Shown: positions 1 to 6,941, counted from the first letter of the stretch. The stretch: 8,346 bases of DNA from JBMNQI01 sp050944055 (GCA_050944055.1 JBMNQI010000075.1:1-8346), one strand, 5' to 3'. Notes: generated from the letters alone by a model not told the origin. Numbers and translations are program-made.

Positions 1-1365
1 TCCTCGCTGACAGGGCTTTATATCAACTACACGTTTCCTCAGTACGGCGTGCGGTATATTGCCATCAACGACCACTTCGACACCATCGATCCCAACAGCA
101 CCGACAGCGACATGGCAGGCATCAAGAACTGGTTCAATGAGTGGTATTCCAAGGATACCAGCCGCAAAATCCGTGCCGTCAACAAGGCAAAGGGGGAGCG
201 TGGAGAGCGCTTGACCACCAACGTTCCCTACGGTTACAAACATGACTCTGACGATCCTAAGAAATGGGTGATTGACGAGGAAGCTGCACAGGTCGTGAAG
301 CGGATCTTCTCGCTTTGCATGGAGGGAAAAGGACCGAGCCAGATCGCCGCCTTGCTGGAAAAGGAAAAGGTGCTGAACCCCACCGCCTACAAACAGCGGG
401 AGGGCAGAAAAACGCCGCATCAGACCCCGGAGAACGAGTATCGCTGGCACGAAAGCACCGTTGCTTATATCCTCGAATACATGGAGTACACAGGCTGCAC
501 GGTCAATTTTAAGACCTACACCAACTCCATCTGGGACAAGAAGCAGCGGGAAAATCCAATGGAGAATCGCAAGATTTTCTATAACACCCACCCGGCAATC
601 ATCTCTCTGGAAGTCTTTGATAAGGTGCAGGAGATCAGGCAGCAGCGGCATCGCAGAACGGCAACGGGCAAGAGCAATATGTTCTCCGGTCTGGTGTTCT
701 GCAATGACTGCAAGCAGAAGCTCTACTACTCCACCACCAGCTATTTCGAAAAGCGGCAGGACTTCTTCATCTGCTCCACCCATCGAGTCAACAAGGACAA
801 GTGCAGCGGACACTATATCCGTGCTGTCGTGTTGGAACAACTCGTCTTGAAGCACATCCAAGAGGTCATATCGGTGGTCACTCGCTATGAGGCGTATTTC
901 CGTTCGGAAATGGAGCAAAAGCTCCGTGTGCAGAGTGAGGAAACCATGCGGTTGTGCAGGAAACGGCTGGCGCAGGCTGAGAAACGAATGGGAGAGCTTG
1001 ACCGTCTGTTTGTCCGCATTTATGAGGACAATGTTGCCGGAAAGCTGGATGATGAACGCTTCGCCATGATGAGCAAAAACTACACCGAGGAACAGAAAAA
1101 CCTCAAGGCTGAGGTCAAGGGTCTGCAACAGCGAATCCATGAACAGGAGCAGCAGGCAGAGAATATCGAGCAGTTTGTTCAGCGGGTAAAGAGGAACAGC
1201 ACCCTCACGGAGCTGCCCCCCTATGCCCTCAGAGAGCTTGTCAAGGCGGTCTATGTGGATGCACCTGACAAGTCCAGCGGCAAGCGCAGGCAGAAGGTAC
1301 ATATCGAGTACGACCTTGTGGGCTACATTCCCGTGGATGAGCTGCTAAAAGCGGAACAGGCATGA
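1..1365 (+). CDS. Large serine recombinase (Tn4451/TnpX-type site-specific integrase), 5' end outside the window
   Basis: This is the C-terminal 454 residues of a large serine recombinase, the enzyme class that integrates and excises mobile elements through a serine-DNA intermediate. The frame is open from base 1, so the GTG at 49 is not the true start; the N-terminal part with the catalytic serine lies upstream. Visible in order are the end of the resolvase fold (YGVRYIAIND, then KDTSRKIRA), the recombinase domain (about residues 68-200, with VPYGYKHD and a helix containing GPSQIAALLEKE), a zinc ribbon with cysteines near 234, 237, 258 and 268, a charged coiled coil (about 300-395), and a DUF4368-like C-terminus ending GYIPVDELLKAEQA. 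Such genes usually lie at one end of their element, so the element probably extends left. Isoleucine is ATC 18, ATT 5 and ATA 1 by my count, unlike the neighbours, which fits horizontal transfer. Family call is secure; the exact subfamily is not. Confidence 0.93.
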   Translation, partial: SSLTGLYINYTFPQYGVRYIAINDHFDTIDPNSTDSDMAGIKNWFNEWYSKDTSRKIRAVNKAKGERGERLTTNVPYGYKHDSDDPKKWVIDEEAAQVVKRIFSLCMEGKGPSQIAALLEKEKVLNPTAYKQREGRKTPHQTPENEYRWHESTVAYILEYMEYTGCTVNFKTYTNSIWDKKQRENPMENRKIFYNTHPAIISLEVFDKVQEIRQQRHRRTATGKSNMFSGLVFCNDCKQKLYYSTTSYFEKRQDFFICSTHRVNKDKCSGHYIRAVVLEQLVLKHIQEVISVVTRYEAYFRSEMEQKLRVQSEETMRLCRKRLAQAEKRMGELDRLFVRIYEDNVAGKLDDERFAMMSKNYTEEQKNLKAEVKGLQQRIHEQEQQAENIEQFVQRVKRNSTLTELPPYALRELVKAVYVDAPDKSSGKRRQKVHIEYDLVGYIPVDELLKAEQA

Positions 1366-1384
1366 CCGAGATCATGCCTGTTCC
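1353..1384 (+). terminator. 13-bp perfect hairpin across the recombinase stop codon
   Basis: GGAACAGGCATGA (1353-1365) is the exact reverse complement of TCATGCCTGTTCC (1372-1384), with a 6-base loop. The left arm encodes the last residues and contains the TGA stop. There is no proper U-tract after it (the next bases are AAGAAATTTGATTTTA), so it is not a textbook intrinsic terminator. It may still stop transcription or protect the 3' end. It could also be a dyad recognised at the element end; the sequence does not decide. Confidence 0.55.
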
Positions 1385-1449
1385 AAGAAATTTGATTTTA
1401 CTGTCTTACCAGCAGAGGGCCCTTTGCCGCCCGTTTCTTCGGGACTTTT

Positions 1450-1878
1450 TCAGCGTCTTTTTACATTAAGGCTTATTTCGGAAAGGGCCTTGGAGGCCTC
1501 CATATCGAACAGGTTGGTGCGGGCCATGTCGGCGAGCGATATCATGCCGACGACTTTGCCGTCCCGGACGACGGGGAGTCGGCGCACCTGCTCGGAGGCC
1601 ATAATTCGTGCGGCTTCGCGGACGTCGTCCTCGGGCGAGACGGATATGACCCCGCGCGACATGATCTCGCGGACAGGGGTTATGTCGGGGTCATTTTCGG
1701 CGGCGACGCAGCGTAAAACAATATCGCGGTCTGTGACGATGCCCCGGAGTTTCCCGTCTTTTGAGCAGACGGGCAGGCTTCCAATGTTGTTGCGCGAGAG
1801 GAGGCGCGCGGCAACAGCGGCAGTGCTCTCCTGGGCGACGGTCACTACGTTGGGGCTCATCAGCTCGCTTACCTGCAT
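1450..1878 (-). CDS. Small protein with two CBS domains
   Basis: The 142-residue protein is almost entirely a pair of CBS domains (a Bateman module), which typically bind adenine nucleotides and regulate partners in the cytoplasm. CBS1 covers about residues 7-60 (MSPNVVTV, NIGSLPVC, GIVTDRDIVLR). CBS2 covers about 73-122 (MSRGVISVSPEDDV, VRRLPVVRDGKVVGMISLADMAR). There is no catalytic or membrane domain, as in stand-alone proteins like Bacillus YhcV, so the partner is unknown. I start it at the ATG at 1878 because GGAGGT lies 7 bases upstream; an in-frame TTG at 1893 overlaps that ribosome site and is unlikely. It lies 76 bases downstream of mfd on the same strand but has its own -10 box, so it is probably transcribed separately. 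Four of nine isoleucines are ATA, matching the resident genes. Confidence 0.92.
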   Translation of the reverse strand: MQVSELMSPNVVTVAQESTAAVAARLLSRNNIGSLPVCSKDGKLRGIVTDRDIVLRCVAAENDPDITPVREIMSRGVISVSPEDDVREAARIMASEQVRRLPVVRDGKVVGMISLADMARTNLFDMEASKALSEISLNVKRR

Positions 1879-1885
1879 ATTTAAT

Positions 1886-1891
1886 ACCTCC
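1886..1891 (-). promoter_or_regulatory. Ribosome binding site that fixes the CBS gene start
   Basis: Minus-strand GGAGGT is followed by ATTAAAT and then the ATG at 1878. The 7-base spacing is ideal and rules against the in-frame TTG at 1893, which lies inside this site. Confidence 0.85.
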
Positions 1892-1905
1892 AAAGAAGTC
1901 TTTGG
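1890..1905 (-). repeat. Near-perfect palindrome touching the CBS gene ribosome site
   Basis: CCAAAGA and TCTTTGG form 7-base inverted arms around a 2-base centre, on either strand. In the minus-strand transcript the right arm ends in the first GG of GGAGGT. The site lies between the -10 box and the start codon, so it could be an operator or a small hairpin (6 bp, 4-base loop) that partly covers the ribosome site. The function is not known. Confidence 0.5.
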
Positions 1906-1931
1906 AAATATTTTTGACCGCCGGGCAGGGG

Positions 1932-1960
1932 ATTATACAACGATTTGGCGCAAATTATTG
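1932..1960 (-). promoter_or_regulatory. Promoter of the CBS gene
   Basis: A perfect minus-strand TATAAT (1937-1932) lies about 54 bases upstream of the CBS start codon and just past the mfd stop. The -35 position is weak: CAATAA or AATAAT at 17 or 16 bases. The good -10 box, short leader and ribosome site make a separate transcript likely, but the start point is inferred. Confidence 0.55.
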
Positions 1961-4900
1961 CATATTACTGCCGCCGGGCGTATCCGGGCGTTTCGTAAAA
2001 TGCCCGATAAACGCCTTTGCCTCTTTTAATACGTCGTCGCCCTTTCGCAGCTTAAGGCTCAGGCTCGGGTCGCTCCCGGCGTCAAACAGCACGCGCTTTG
2101 AGTATTCGGGGCGGGCGCAGACGCTTGATACGCGCTCAATATCGACTCTGCTGAGCCTAAGCACAAGCCTTCCGTCCTTTGACAGTATCTCCTTCACGCC
2201 CGCGCGCGCGGCCTTTGCCCGCAACAGCGCGACAGTGCAAAGCGAATTGACTTCCCTGGGCGGCTCCCCGAAGCGGTCTATTATCTCGTCCATCAGGTCG
2301 TCAAGATCCTCCTCGGTGCGTATGGCCGCAATGCGGCGGTAGAGGTCCATGCGCTGCTTGCCGGAGTGGACGTAGGTTTCCGGAATGCTTGCCGGCACCG
2401 GGAGGTCGGCCAGGCACTCGCTTATTTCCTGGGGCGGCTCCTCGCCGCGCTCCTCGGCCACGGCGTCCTCGAGAAGGCGCAGGTACATATCGTAGCCGAC
2501 GCTCATCATATTGCCGGACTGCTCCGCGCCCAATATGTTCCCCGCTCCCCTTATTTCCAGGTCGCGCATCGCTATTTTGAAGCCCGAGCCGAATTCGGCG
2601 AATTCGCGTATGGCTGACAGGCGCTTGGCGGCCACCTCGGTGAGCACCTTGCCGCGGCGGTAGGTAAAATACGCGTACGCCCGGCGGGACGAGCGCCCTA
2701 CGCGGCCCCGTATCTGGTGCAGCTGCGCAAGGCCCAGGCGGTCGGCGTCCTCGATTATGAGCGTGTTTACGTTCGGAATGTCTATGCCTGTCTCTATTAT
2801 CGTAGTGCAGACCAGGACCTGCACCTCGCCCTCCGTCATGCGGCGCATCACTTCCGAAAGCTCCTCCTCGGACTGCTTCCCGTGGGCGACAGCCACGGTG
2901 AGGCCGGGCAGCTCGCGCCGGAGTGCGGCGGCGCGCTTTTCTATGCTCTCTACACGGTTATGCAGGTAGTAAACCTGCCCTCCTCTTGCGCACTCGCGCC
3001 TAATCGCGTCGAGTATGACGGATGAATTGTACTCCAGCACGTAGGTCTGCACGGGGTAGCGGTCCGAGGGCGGCTCCTCGATTATGCTCATGTCGCGTAT
3101 GCCGCTGAGCGCCATATTGAGCGTCCGCGGAATCGGGGTCGCCGTCAGCGTAAGCACGTCGACGTTTTTCGTCATCTCCTTGAGGTGCTCCTTGTGCGAC
3201 ACGCCGAAGCGCTGCTCCTCGTCGACGACGACAAGCCCGAGTTTTTTAAAAACTATGTCCTTTTGAAGCAGGCGGTGCGTGCCTATGACAATGTCGCATT
3301 CTCCTGAAGCCAGGGCGGAAATCGATTTCTTTATCTGCGCGGAACTGCGGAAACGCGATAAAACCTCTATCCGGACGGGCATACCGGCAAACCGGCGCGA
3401 GGCGGTGACATAGTGCTGCTGAGCGAGCACGGTGGTGGGAGCGAGTATCGCCGCCTGATAGCCTTCAAGTATGCATTTCATAATGGCCCGGAAGGCGACC
3501 TCCGTTTTCCCGTAACCGACGTCGCCGCAGAGCAGGCGGTCCATAGGCACCGGCTTTTCCATGTCGGCTTTTATCTCCGAGGCGCAGCGGAGCTGGTCGT
3601 CCGTTTCTATATACTCGAAGCTGTCCTCAAACTCCGCCTGCCAGACGGAATCGGGCGAAAAAGCTATGCCCTCTATTTTCTGGCGCTCGGCGTAAAGCGC
3701 GATAAGCTCTCTGGCAAGGTCCCGCGCTGCGGCCTTGGCGCGGGACTTGGTGCGCGTCCACTCCACGCCGCCCAGTTTATTGAGGCGGACGGCCGAATCC
3801 TCGCCCCCGCCTATATATTTGGACACCATGTCGAGCTGGAGGGCCGGAACGTACAGGCTGTCCGTCCCGGCGTACTGGATTTTCATGTAGTCCTTTTCAA
3901 CGCCGTCCACTACGAGGCGCGTGACCTCCACGAAGCGGCCGATGCCGTGCAAATCGTGCACGACGAGGTCGCCGGGGGTCAGCTCCATATAGCTCGATAT
4001 TCTTTTTCTGCCGGAATCCTTTTTTTGGCGGACGGTTCTTCGCCTCGGCGCGGGCATAAGCTGCCCCTCCGAAATGGCGGCTAGGCGAATCGAGGGCAGC
4101 TCAAAGCCCGCTGACAGCGAGCCGATGATTATGCGCAGGCGGCTCGCGGCCGCCTCCTCCGGATTTGCGGCGGCGTTCTGCCTTACGCGCCGCGAGGCAG
4201 GCGCCTCCCGCGGCAGGCTTTCGCCGGCCGGCAGTATGTCGCGCAGCTTTTCCGCCCGCTCCTCGTCGCCCGCGAGGACGCATACCTCGAAGCCTTCCTC
4301 AAGATAGCGCGAAATATCGCTTCTGGCGGTCTCCAGGCTGCCGCCGTAGCCGGGCAGCTGCTTGGCCGTCAGGCTGAGGAGCGTTCGCGGGCGCAGCGGG
4401 TATTCGCCGGATATGAAGCTGTCCGCCATTATGACCGGGTAGTCACCAAGCCTTGAAAAGAGAAGCTCCGGGTCAAGAAAGAATTCCGTGTTCTTCTTGT
4501 CAATGCGCCCGCTCTCGAGCAGGGACTTTATGTCCTCCCTGAGCTGCCAGACGTAGTTATCCGCCCTCTGGCGCACGCGCCCCGGCTCCATTATGACGAT
4601 TGCGGCGTCAAACGGGATGTAGTCCGCGCCGCAGAAAAACTCGGGATAGTATTCGGAGAATTTCGTGTCGTTCGCTCCAGCTTCCATCTCAGCGGCCGGC
4701 GTGATAAGCGCCTCGCCGACGTCCTCCGTGCGCCTCTGCGTCCCCGTGTCGAAAAGCCCCATCAAGTCAATTTCGTCGCCGAAAAACTCAACGCGTACGG
4801 GGCTTCCGAGCGCCGGCGAGAATATGTCCACTATTCCGCCTCTTACGGCGAATTCGCCGCGGTTTTCAACGGTATCGACCCTGGCATAGCCCATCTGCGC

Positions 4901-5377
4901 GAGTTTGTCCGCGATGGCCGAGGGCTGCGCCTCCTGCCCGCTTCGCAGAACAAACGAGCTGTTGCGCAGTTTATCCGGGGGCGCTGCCCGCTGTATTAGC
5001 CCGTCTGCGGTGGCGACTACGAGCGGCGGCGACGAGCCTTCATACAGCGCCAGGGACGACAATGTAGCCAGGCGGCGCCTTTCATAGTGCATAGAGCCCG
5101 CTTCAACCTCGAAAAAGCGGAACTCGCGGGAATAGAGCCGGAGCGGGCTTACGCCCGTGAGCGTAAAAAGGTCGCCGGCCATGCGCTCGGCCTCGCCTTC
5201 GTCGGCGCAGACGGCGAAAACCGGCCGCCCGGTGCGCGCGTAAACCGCGGCGGCCGTGAGCGCCCGGTGGATATGGCCGAGCCCTCCCAGCACCGCAGGA
5301 AGCTTACCCGCCTCAAGCGCCCCGAGCAGCTCGGCAAAAACCGGTTCGGCCGATATTTTATTAATCAGAGATACCAT
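1955..5377 (-). CDS. mfd: Transcription-repair coupling factor Mfd
   Basis: Mfd recognises RNA polymerase stalled at DNA lesions, pushes it off the template by ATP-driven translocation and recruits UvrA for nucleotide excision repair. The 1140-residue protein is full length for the family (about 1150-1180). Visible in order: the UvrB-like N-terminal module (about 1-340), the polymerase-interaction (CarD-like) domain starting LTPGDLVVHDLHGIGRF at 467, the SF2 translocase with Walker A GDVGYGKT (618-625), DEEQ box (719-722) and TATPIPRT (745-752), the second helicase lobe with GIDIPNVNTLIIEDADRLG and RGRVGR (890-895), and the C-terminal TRCF domain (about 985-1090). All key motifs are intact. 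The ATG at 5377 has a modest AGGA site 7 bases upstream and a conventional N-terminus. The 121-base gap upstream holds unusual inverted repeats. The pth and spoVT genes often found beside mfd in Bacillota are absent here. Confidence 0.98.
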   Translation of the reverse strand: MVSLINKISAEPVFAELLGALEAGKLPAVLGGLGHIHRALTAAAVYARTGRPVFAVCADEGEAERMAGDLFTLTGVSPLRLYSREFRFFEVEAGSMHYERRRLATLSSLALYEGSSPPLVVATADGLIQRAAPPDKLRNSSFVLRSGQEAQPSAIADKLAQMGYARVDTVENRGEFAVRGGIVDIFSPALGSPVRVEFFGDEIDLMGLFDTGTQRRTEDVGEALITPAAEMEAGANDTKFSEYYPEFFCGADYIPFDAAIVIMEPGRVRQRADNYVWQLREDIKSLLESGRIDKKNTEFFLDPELLFSRLGDYPVIMADSFISGEYPLRPRTLLSLTAKQLPGYGGSLETARSDISRYLEEGFEVCVLAGDEERAEKLRDILPAGESLPREAPASRRVRQNAAANPEEAAASRLRIIIGSLSAGFELPSIRLAAISEGQLMPAPRRRTVRQKKDSGRKRISSYMELTPGDLVVHDLHGIGRFVEVTRLVVDGVEKDYMKIQYAGTDSLYVPALQLDMVSKYIGGGEDSAVRLNKLGGVEWTRTKSRAKAAARDLARELIALYAERQKIEGIAFSPDSVWQAEFEDSFEYIETDDQLRCASEIKADMEKPVPMDRLLCGDVGYGKTEVAFRAIMKCILEGYQAAILAPTTVLAQQHYVTASRRFAGMPVRIEVLSRFRSSAQIKKSISALASGECDIVIGTHRLLQKDIVFKKLGLVVVDEEQRFGVSHKEHLKEMTKNVDVLTLTATPIPRTLNMALSGIRDMSIIEEPPSDRYPVQTYVLEYNSSVILDAIRRECARGGQVYYLHNRVESIEKRAAALRRELPGLTVAVAHGKQSEEELSEVMRRMTEGEVQVLVCTTIIETGIDIPNVNTLIIEDADRLGLAQLHQIRGRVGRSSRRAYAYFTYRRGKVLTEVAAKRLSAIREFAEFGSGFKIAMRDLEIRGAGNILGAEQSGNMMSVGYDMYLRLLEDAVAEERGEEPPQEISECLADLPVPASIPETYVHSGKQRMDLYRRIAAIRTEEDLDDLMDEIIDRFGEPPREVNSLCTVALLRAKAARAGVKEILSKDGRLVLRLSRVDIERVSSVCARPEYSKRVLFDAGSDPSLSLKLRKGDDVLKEAKAFIGHFTKRPDTPGGSNMQ

Positions 5378-5426
5378 ATTCGTTCCTGAGCTTCCGATTA
5401 TGTTACGTGAAGTACATGACTATACG

Positions 5427-5500
5427 GGCAATCCCCGGAAAAAGGGGATTGCCTTTAAATCTTTATTTTCCCCGGCAATCCGGGCCGGCGCGCCCGGATT
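5427..5500 (-). promoter_or_regulatory. mfd leader with competing inverted repeats
   Basis: Two perfect hairpins lie between the upstream gene and mfd. One has a 10-bp stem (5427-5436 with 5444-5453, 7-base loop). The other has a 9-bp stem (5477-5485 with 5492-5500, 6-base loop) and begins within the stop codon of the upstream gene. The unit GGCAATCC occurs at 5427-5434 and 5474-5481, and its complement GGATTGCC at 5446-5453, so the middle segment can pair with either copy. On the minus strand neither stem is followed by a U-tract. On the plus strand the first is followed by TTTAAATCTTTATTTT. They could end or protect the upstream transcript, or act as an attenuator-like switch before mfd. 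Confidence 0.5.
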
Positions 5501-6569
5501 AATCAAAATCCGCTATGCGCCCGCCGGAGCCCAGGCTGCGCATAAGTGATTTAAGCGAATCAAGGTCGCTCTCGTTGTTGTCGAGAAGCAGGTTCGCCGT
5601 GAGGCCGTTTATATACGGTTCAAGCTCCGTCATGAGGCTGCCCGCGTCAAGCGCGCCCCCGTAGACGTTCACCGGGACGTACACATAGCCGTATTCGGCA
5701 AGCGATTCACTCAGCGCAAGCCGCGAGCGCGTCATCAGGACGCCGTCGAGAGCGTCGTTGAATTCTTCGGCCCCGTCATGCGTTTCGGCGTCCGTGCCTA
5801 TGAGGTGGCCGCGGGCATATATCTGGCGTACAAGGCCGGGATTATCAAGCACGCTCTGCGCGTCTGTAAAGAAGACGGCGGAAGCCTGCCTGCTTTCAAG
5901 GTAGTCGAGGAAGTCCTCCGCAGCGGGGCCGAGCGGGCCTTTCACGCAGACGCGCAGGCTGAGCGTGCGGGGCTGCGCCGTGGGCGTCGGCGTGGGGCGC
6001 TGCGTGCCGCCGGTCGGCCTGGTTGGAGAGGCGGCGGGCGGGTCTGTCACCGTTATACCCGTCCATTCCTCATAGCGCGATTTCATCATGTTTCGCGCGG
6101 CCGATACAAAGGCCTGGTCCGAGAGGACCGCGGCTCCGCTCTTAATCCGCAGGAGCGGGCCGAAATCCGTCTTCAGGTATGAATAGGTCAGGCCGAAATA
6201 ATTGCAGACAAGGTCGAGAGGCAGGTATACCTTACCGTCGCGCGAAATGGCGGAGCCGGTCAACTTCACACCGTCGCCGTCGTAGCAGGTGGCGGCGCCG
6301 AGATCGAAGACGAGGCGGGAATTGCCCGAAAACACGGTAACCGAATTGAGCGTGCCGCTGTAGAAATAGTTTACTCCGAGCCCCTCGTTGTATACGCTGC
6401 CGGGGACGTAGAGGCCGCCCGAGGAGATTGGCGTATAGACGCCGAGTTCAAGCAGGCTGTCGTTCACGGCCACGAAATACGGGCTTGAGGCGCTTACGCG
6501 GCCGGAAAAAGGCAGGGTAAAAATAAGCAGCGCCGCGCAAAGCGCCGTTATTAAACCGCGTTTTTTCAC
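5499..6569 (-). CDS. Secreted protein with amine-oxidase-N-like and degenerate deacetylase-like domains
   Basis: The 356-residue protein begins with a signal peptide (KKR, then a hydrophobic stretch, probable cleavage after VSA near residue 27), so it should act outside the membrane. Residues about 30-145 resemble the copper amine oxidase N-terminal domain, a wall-associated fold in Clostridia (GKVYLPLDLVCNYFGL). A Pro/Thr linker follows (about 177-200, with RPTPTPTAQP). The C-terminal part resembles a polysaccharide deacetylase (NodB) fold: a strand at LSLRVCVKG where TFDDGP is usual, then FLDYLESRQASAVFF and NPGLVRQIYARGHLIG. The expected DD pair is absent and the first metal histidine is replaced (GTDAETH), so it is probably not an active deacetylase. 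The GTG start at 6569 follows AAGGAGG by 7 bases. It sits upstream of mfd on the same strand, so read-through into mfd is possible. Domain calls are by eye; the function is unknown. Confidence 0.8.
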   Translation of the reverse strand: MKKRGLITALCAALLIFTLPFSGRVSASSPYFVAVNDSLLELGVYTPISSGGLYVPGSVYNEGLGVNYFYSGTLNSVTVFSGNSRLVFDLGAATCYDGDGVKLTGSAISRDGKVYLPLDLVCNYFGLTYSYLKTDFGPLLRIKSGAAVLSDQAFVSAARNMMKSRYEEWTGITVTDPPAASPTRPTGGTQRPTPTPTAQPRTLSLRVCVKGPLGPAAEDFLDYLESRQASAVFFTDAQSVLDNPGLVRQIYARGHLIGTDAETHDGAEEFNDALDGVLMTRSRLALSESLAEYGYVYVPVNVYGGALDAGSLMTELEPYINGLTANLLLDNNESDLDSLKSLMRSLGSGGRIADFD

Positions 6570-6576
6570 TTCGCCG

Positions 6577-6583
6577 CCTCCTT
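6577..6583 (-). promoter_or_regulatory. Ribosome binding site supporting a GTG start
   Basis: Minus-strand AAGGAGG lies 7 bases upstream of the GTG at 6569-6567. The site is strong and the Lys-Lys-Arg signal-peptide start follows directly, so the non-ATG start is convincing. Confidence 0.85.
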
Positions 6584-6605
6584 TTTAAACCCGTTATTAA
6601 TATGA

Positions 6606-6630
6606 GAACGCTTCACACGTTCCGAAGAAC
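6606..6630 (-). repeat. Overlapping small dyads in the leader of the secreted-protein gene
   Basis: GAACG (6606-6610) pairs with CGTTC (6618-6622) around 7 bases. The GTTC at 6619-6622 can instead pair with GAAC at 6627-6630, giving a minus-strand hairpin with a UUCG loop. The two share a segment, so they exclude each other. They lie between the promoter and the ribosome site. The stems are short and their role is uncertain. Confidence 0.3.
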
Positions 6631-6640
6631 CCGCACTAAT

Positions 6641-6670
6641 ATAATATATATGATTTTTATGAAAAGTCAA
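6641..6670 (-). promoter_or_regulatory. Promoter of the secreted-protein gene
   Basis: On the minus strand TTGACT (6670-6665, five of six matches to TTGACA) is followed after 18 bases by TATTAT (6646-6641), or after 16 bases by TATATT. This is a good housekeeping-type promoter in an AT-rich stretch. Transcription would start near 6634, giving a leader of about 65 bases before the GTG start. Confidence 0.75.
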
Positions 6671-6731
6671 TTTCAGGATAAACGGGCTTTCCATGTTAAT
6701 TATATTCCGAAGTATTAAAAACGGGGCAAAA

Positions 6732-6774
6732 GCCTGTTAAAGGGCCGTTATCCGGCCATTAAGGCAGTTTTATT
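6732..6774. terminator. Terminator-like hairpin in the divergent intergenic region
   Basis: GGCC (6743-6746) pairs with GGCC (6754-6757) around GTTATCC. An imperfect outer stem joins GCCT near 6732 to AGGC near 6765. T-rich sequence follows on both strands: AGTTTTATT on plus, and TTTTGCCCCGTTTTT on minus. It could work in either direction. No plus-strand gene lies immediately upstream, so what it would terminate is unclear. Confidence 0.35.
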
Positions 6775-6775
6775 G

Positions 6776-6884
6776 AAAAAAAGCGGGTTTGGACGGAAAA
6801 AACTTCCGCCGGCCTTCGCCGCCGCGTTCTTCCGGGGCGGCCTTGCGCCTTACGCCTGCGCCGATAAGCAAACCCGGCACGCTT
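6776..6884 (-). ncRNA. Candidate structured RNA or small structured DNA element
   Basis: A GC-rich block stands out in AT-rich intergenic DNA. Its ends are complementary: CGGGTTTG (6784-6791) pairs with CAAACCCG (6869-6876), and AAGC (6781-6784) can pair with GCTT (6881-6884). Inside, GGaCGGAA (6791-6798) pairs with TTCCGCC (6804-6810) apart from one bulged base, and GCCGCC (6818-6823) pairs with GGCGGC (6836-6841). Read on the minus strand, the closing stem is followed at once by seven T (6782-6776), as at the end of an intrinsically terminated small RNA. I recognise no known RNA family. A convincing minus-strand promoter is not visible; CATAAT at 6915-6910 is the best -10 candidate, with a poor -35. 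It could instead be a leader of the plus-strand gene at 6942 or a miniature mobile repeat. Confidence 0.35.
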
Positions 6885-6941
6885 AACCAAAGGCGGGCTT
6901 AACGCATAGATTATGGTGGAATAAGTTTTGGAGGTTATAAA

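Noticed and set aside
1430..1450. CCCG-TTTCTT-CGGG followed by ACTTTTT as a plus-strand terminator
   Set aside because: The stem is only 4 bp; too weak to call.
1879..1893. TTG at 1893 as start of the CBS gene
   Set aside because: It overlaps the ribosome binding site of the ATG at 1878 and adds only five non-family residues.
1424..2342. Plus-strand open frames opposite the CBS gene and the mfd 3' end
   Set aside because: They lie antisense to well-supported genes, have low-complexity Arg/Ser-rich products and lack convincing ribosome sites.
3413..4084. 223-codon plus-strand open frame opposite mfd
   Set aside because: It is antisense to an intact, motif-rich mfd; GC-rich DNA commonly leaves long open frames there. 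No recognisable domain.
6040..6180. Pro/Thr-rich segment of the secreted protein as a DNA repeat
   Set aside because: A short low-complexity linker (near 5968-6040) explains it; the codons vary and there is no true tandem DNA repeat.
6776..6884. SRP (4.5S-like) RNA
   Set aside because: The minus strand contains CCGGAAG in a stem-loop, which recalls the SRP tip, but the conserved AGCAG side and the symmetric helix are missing.
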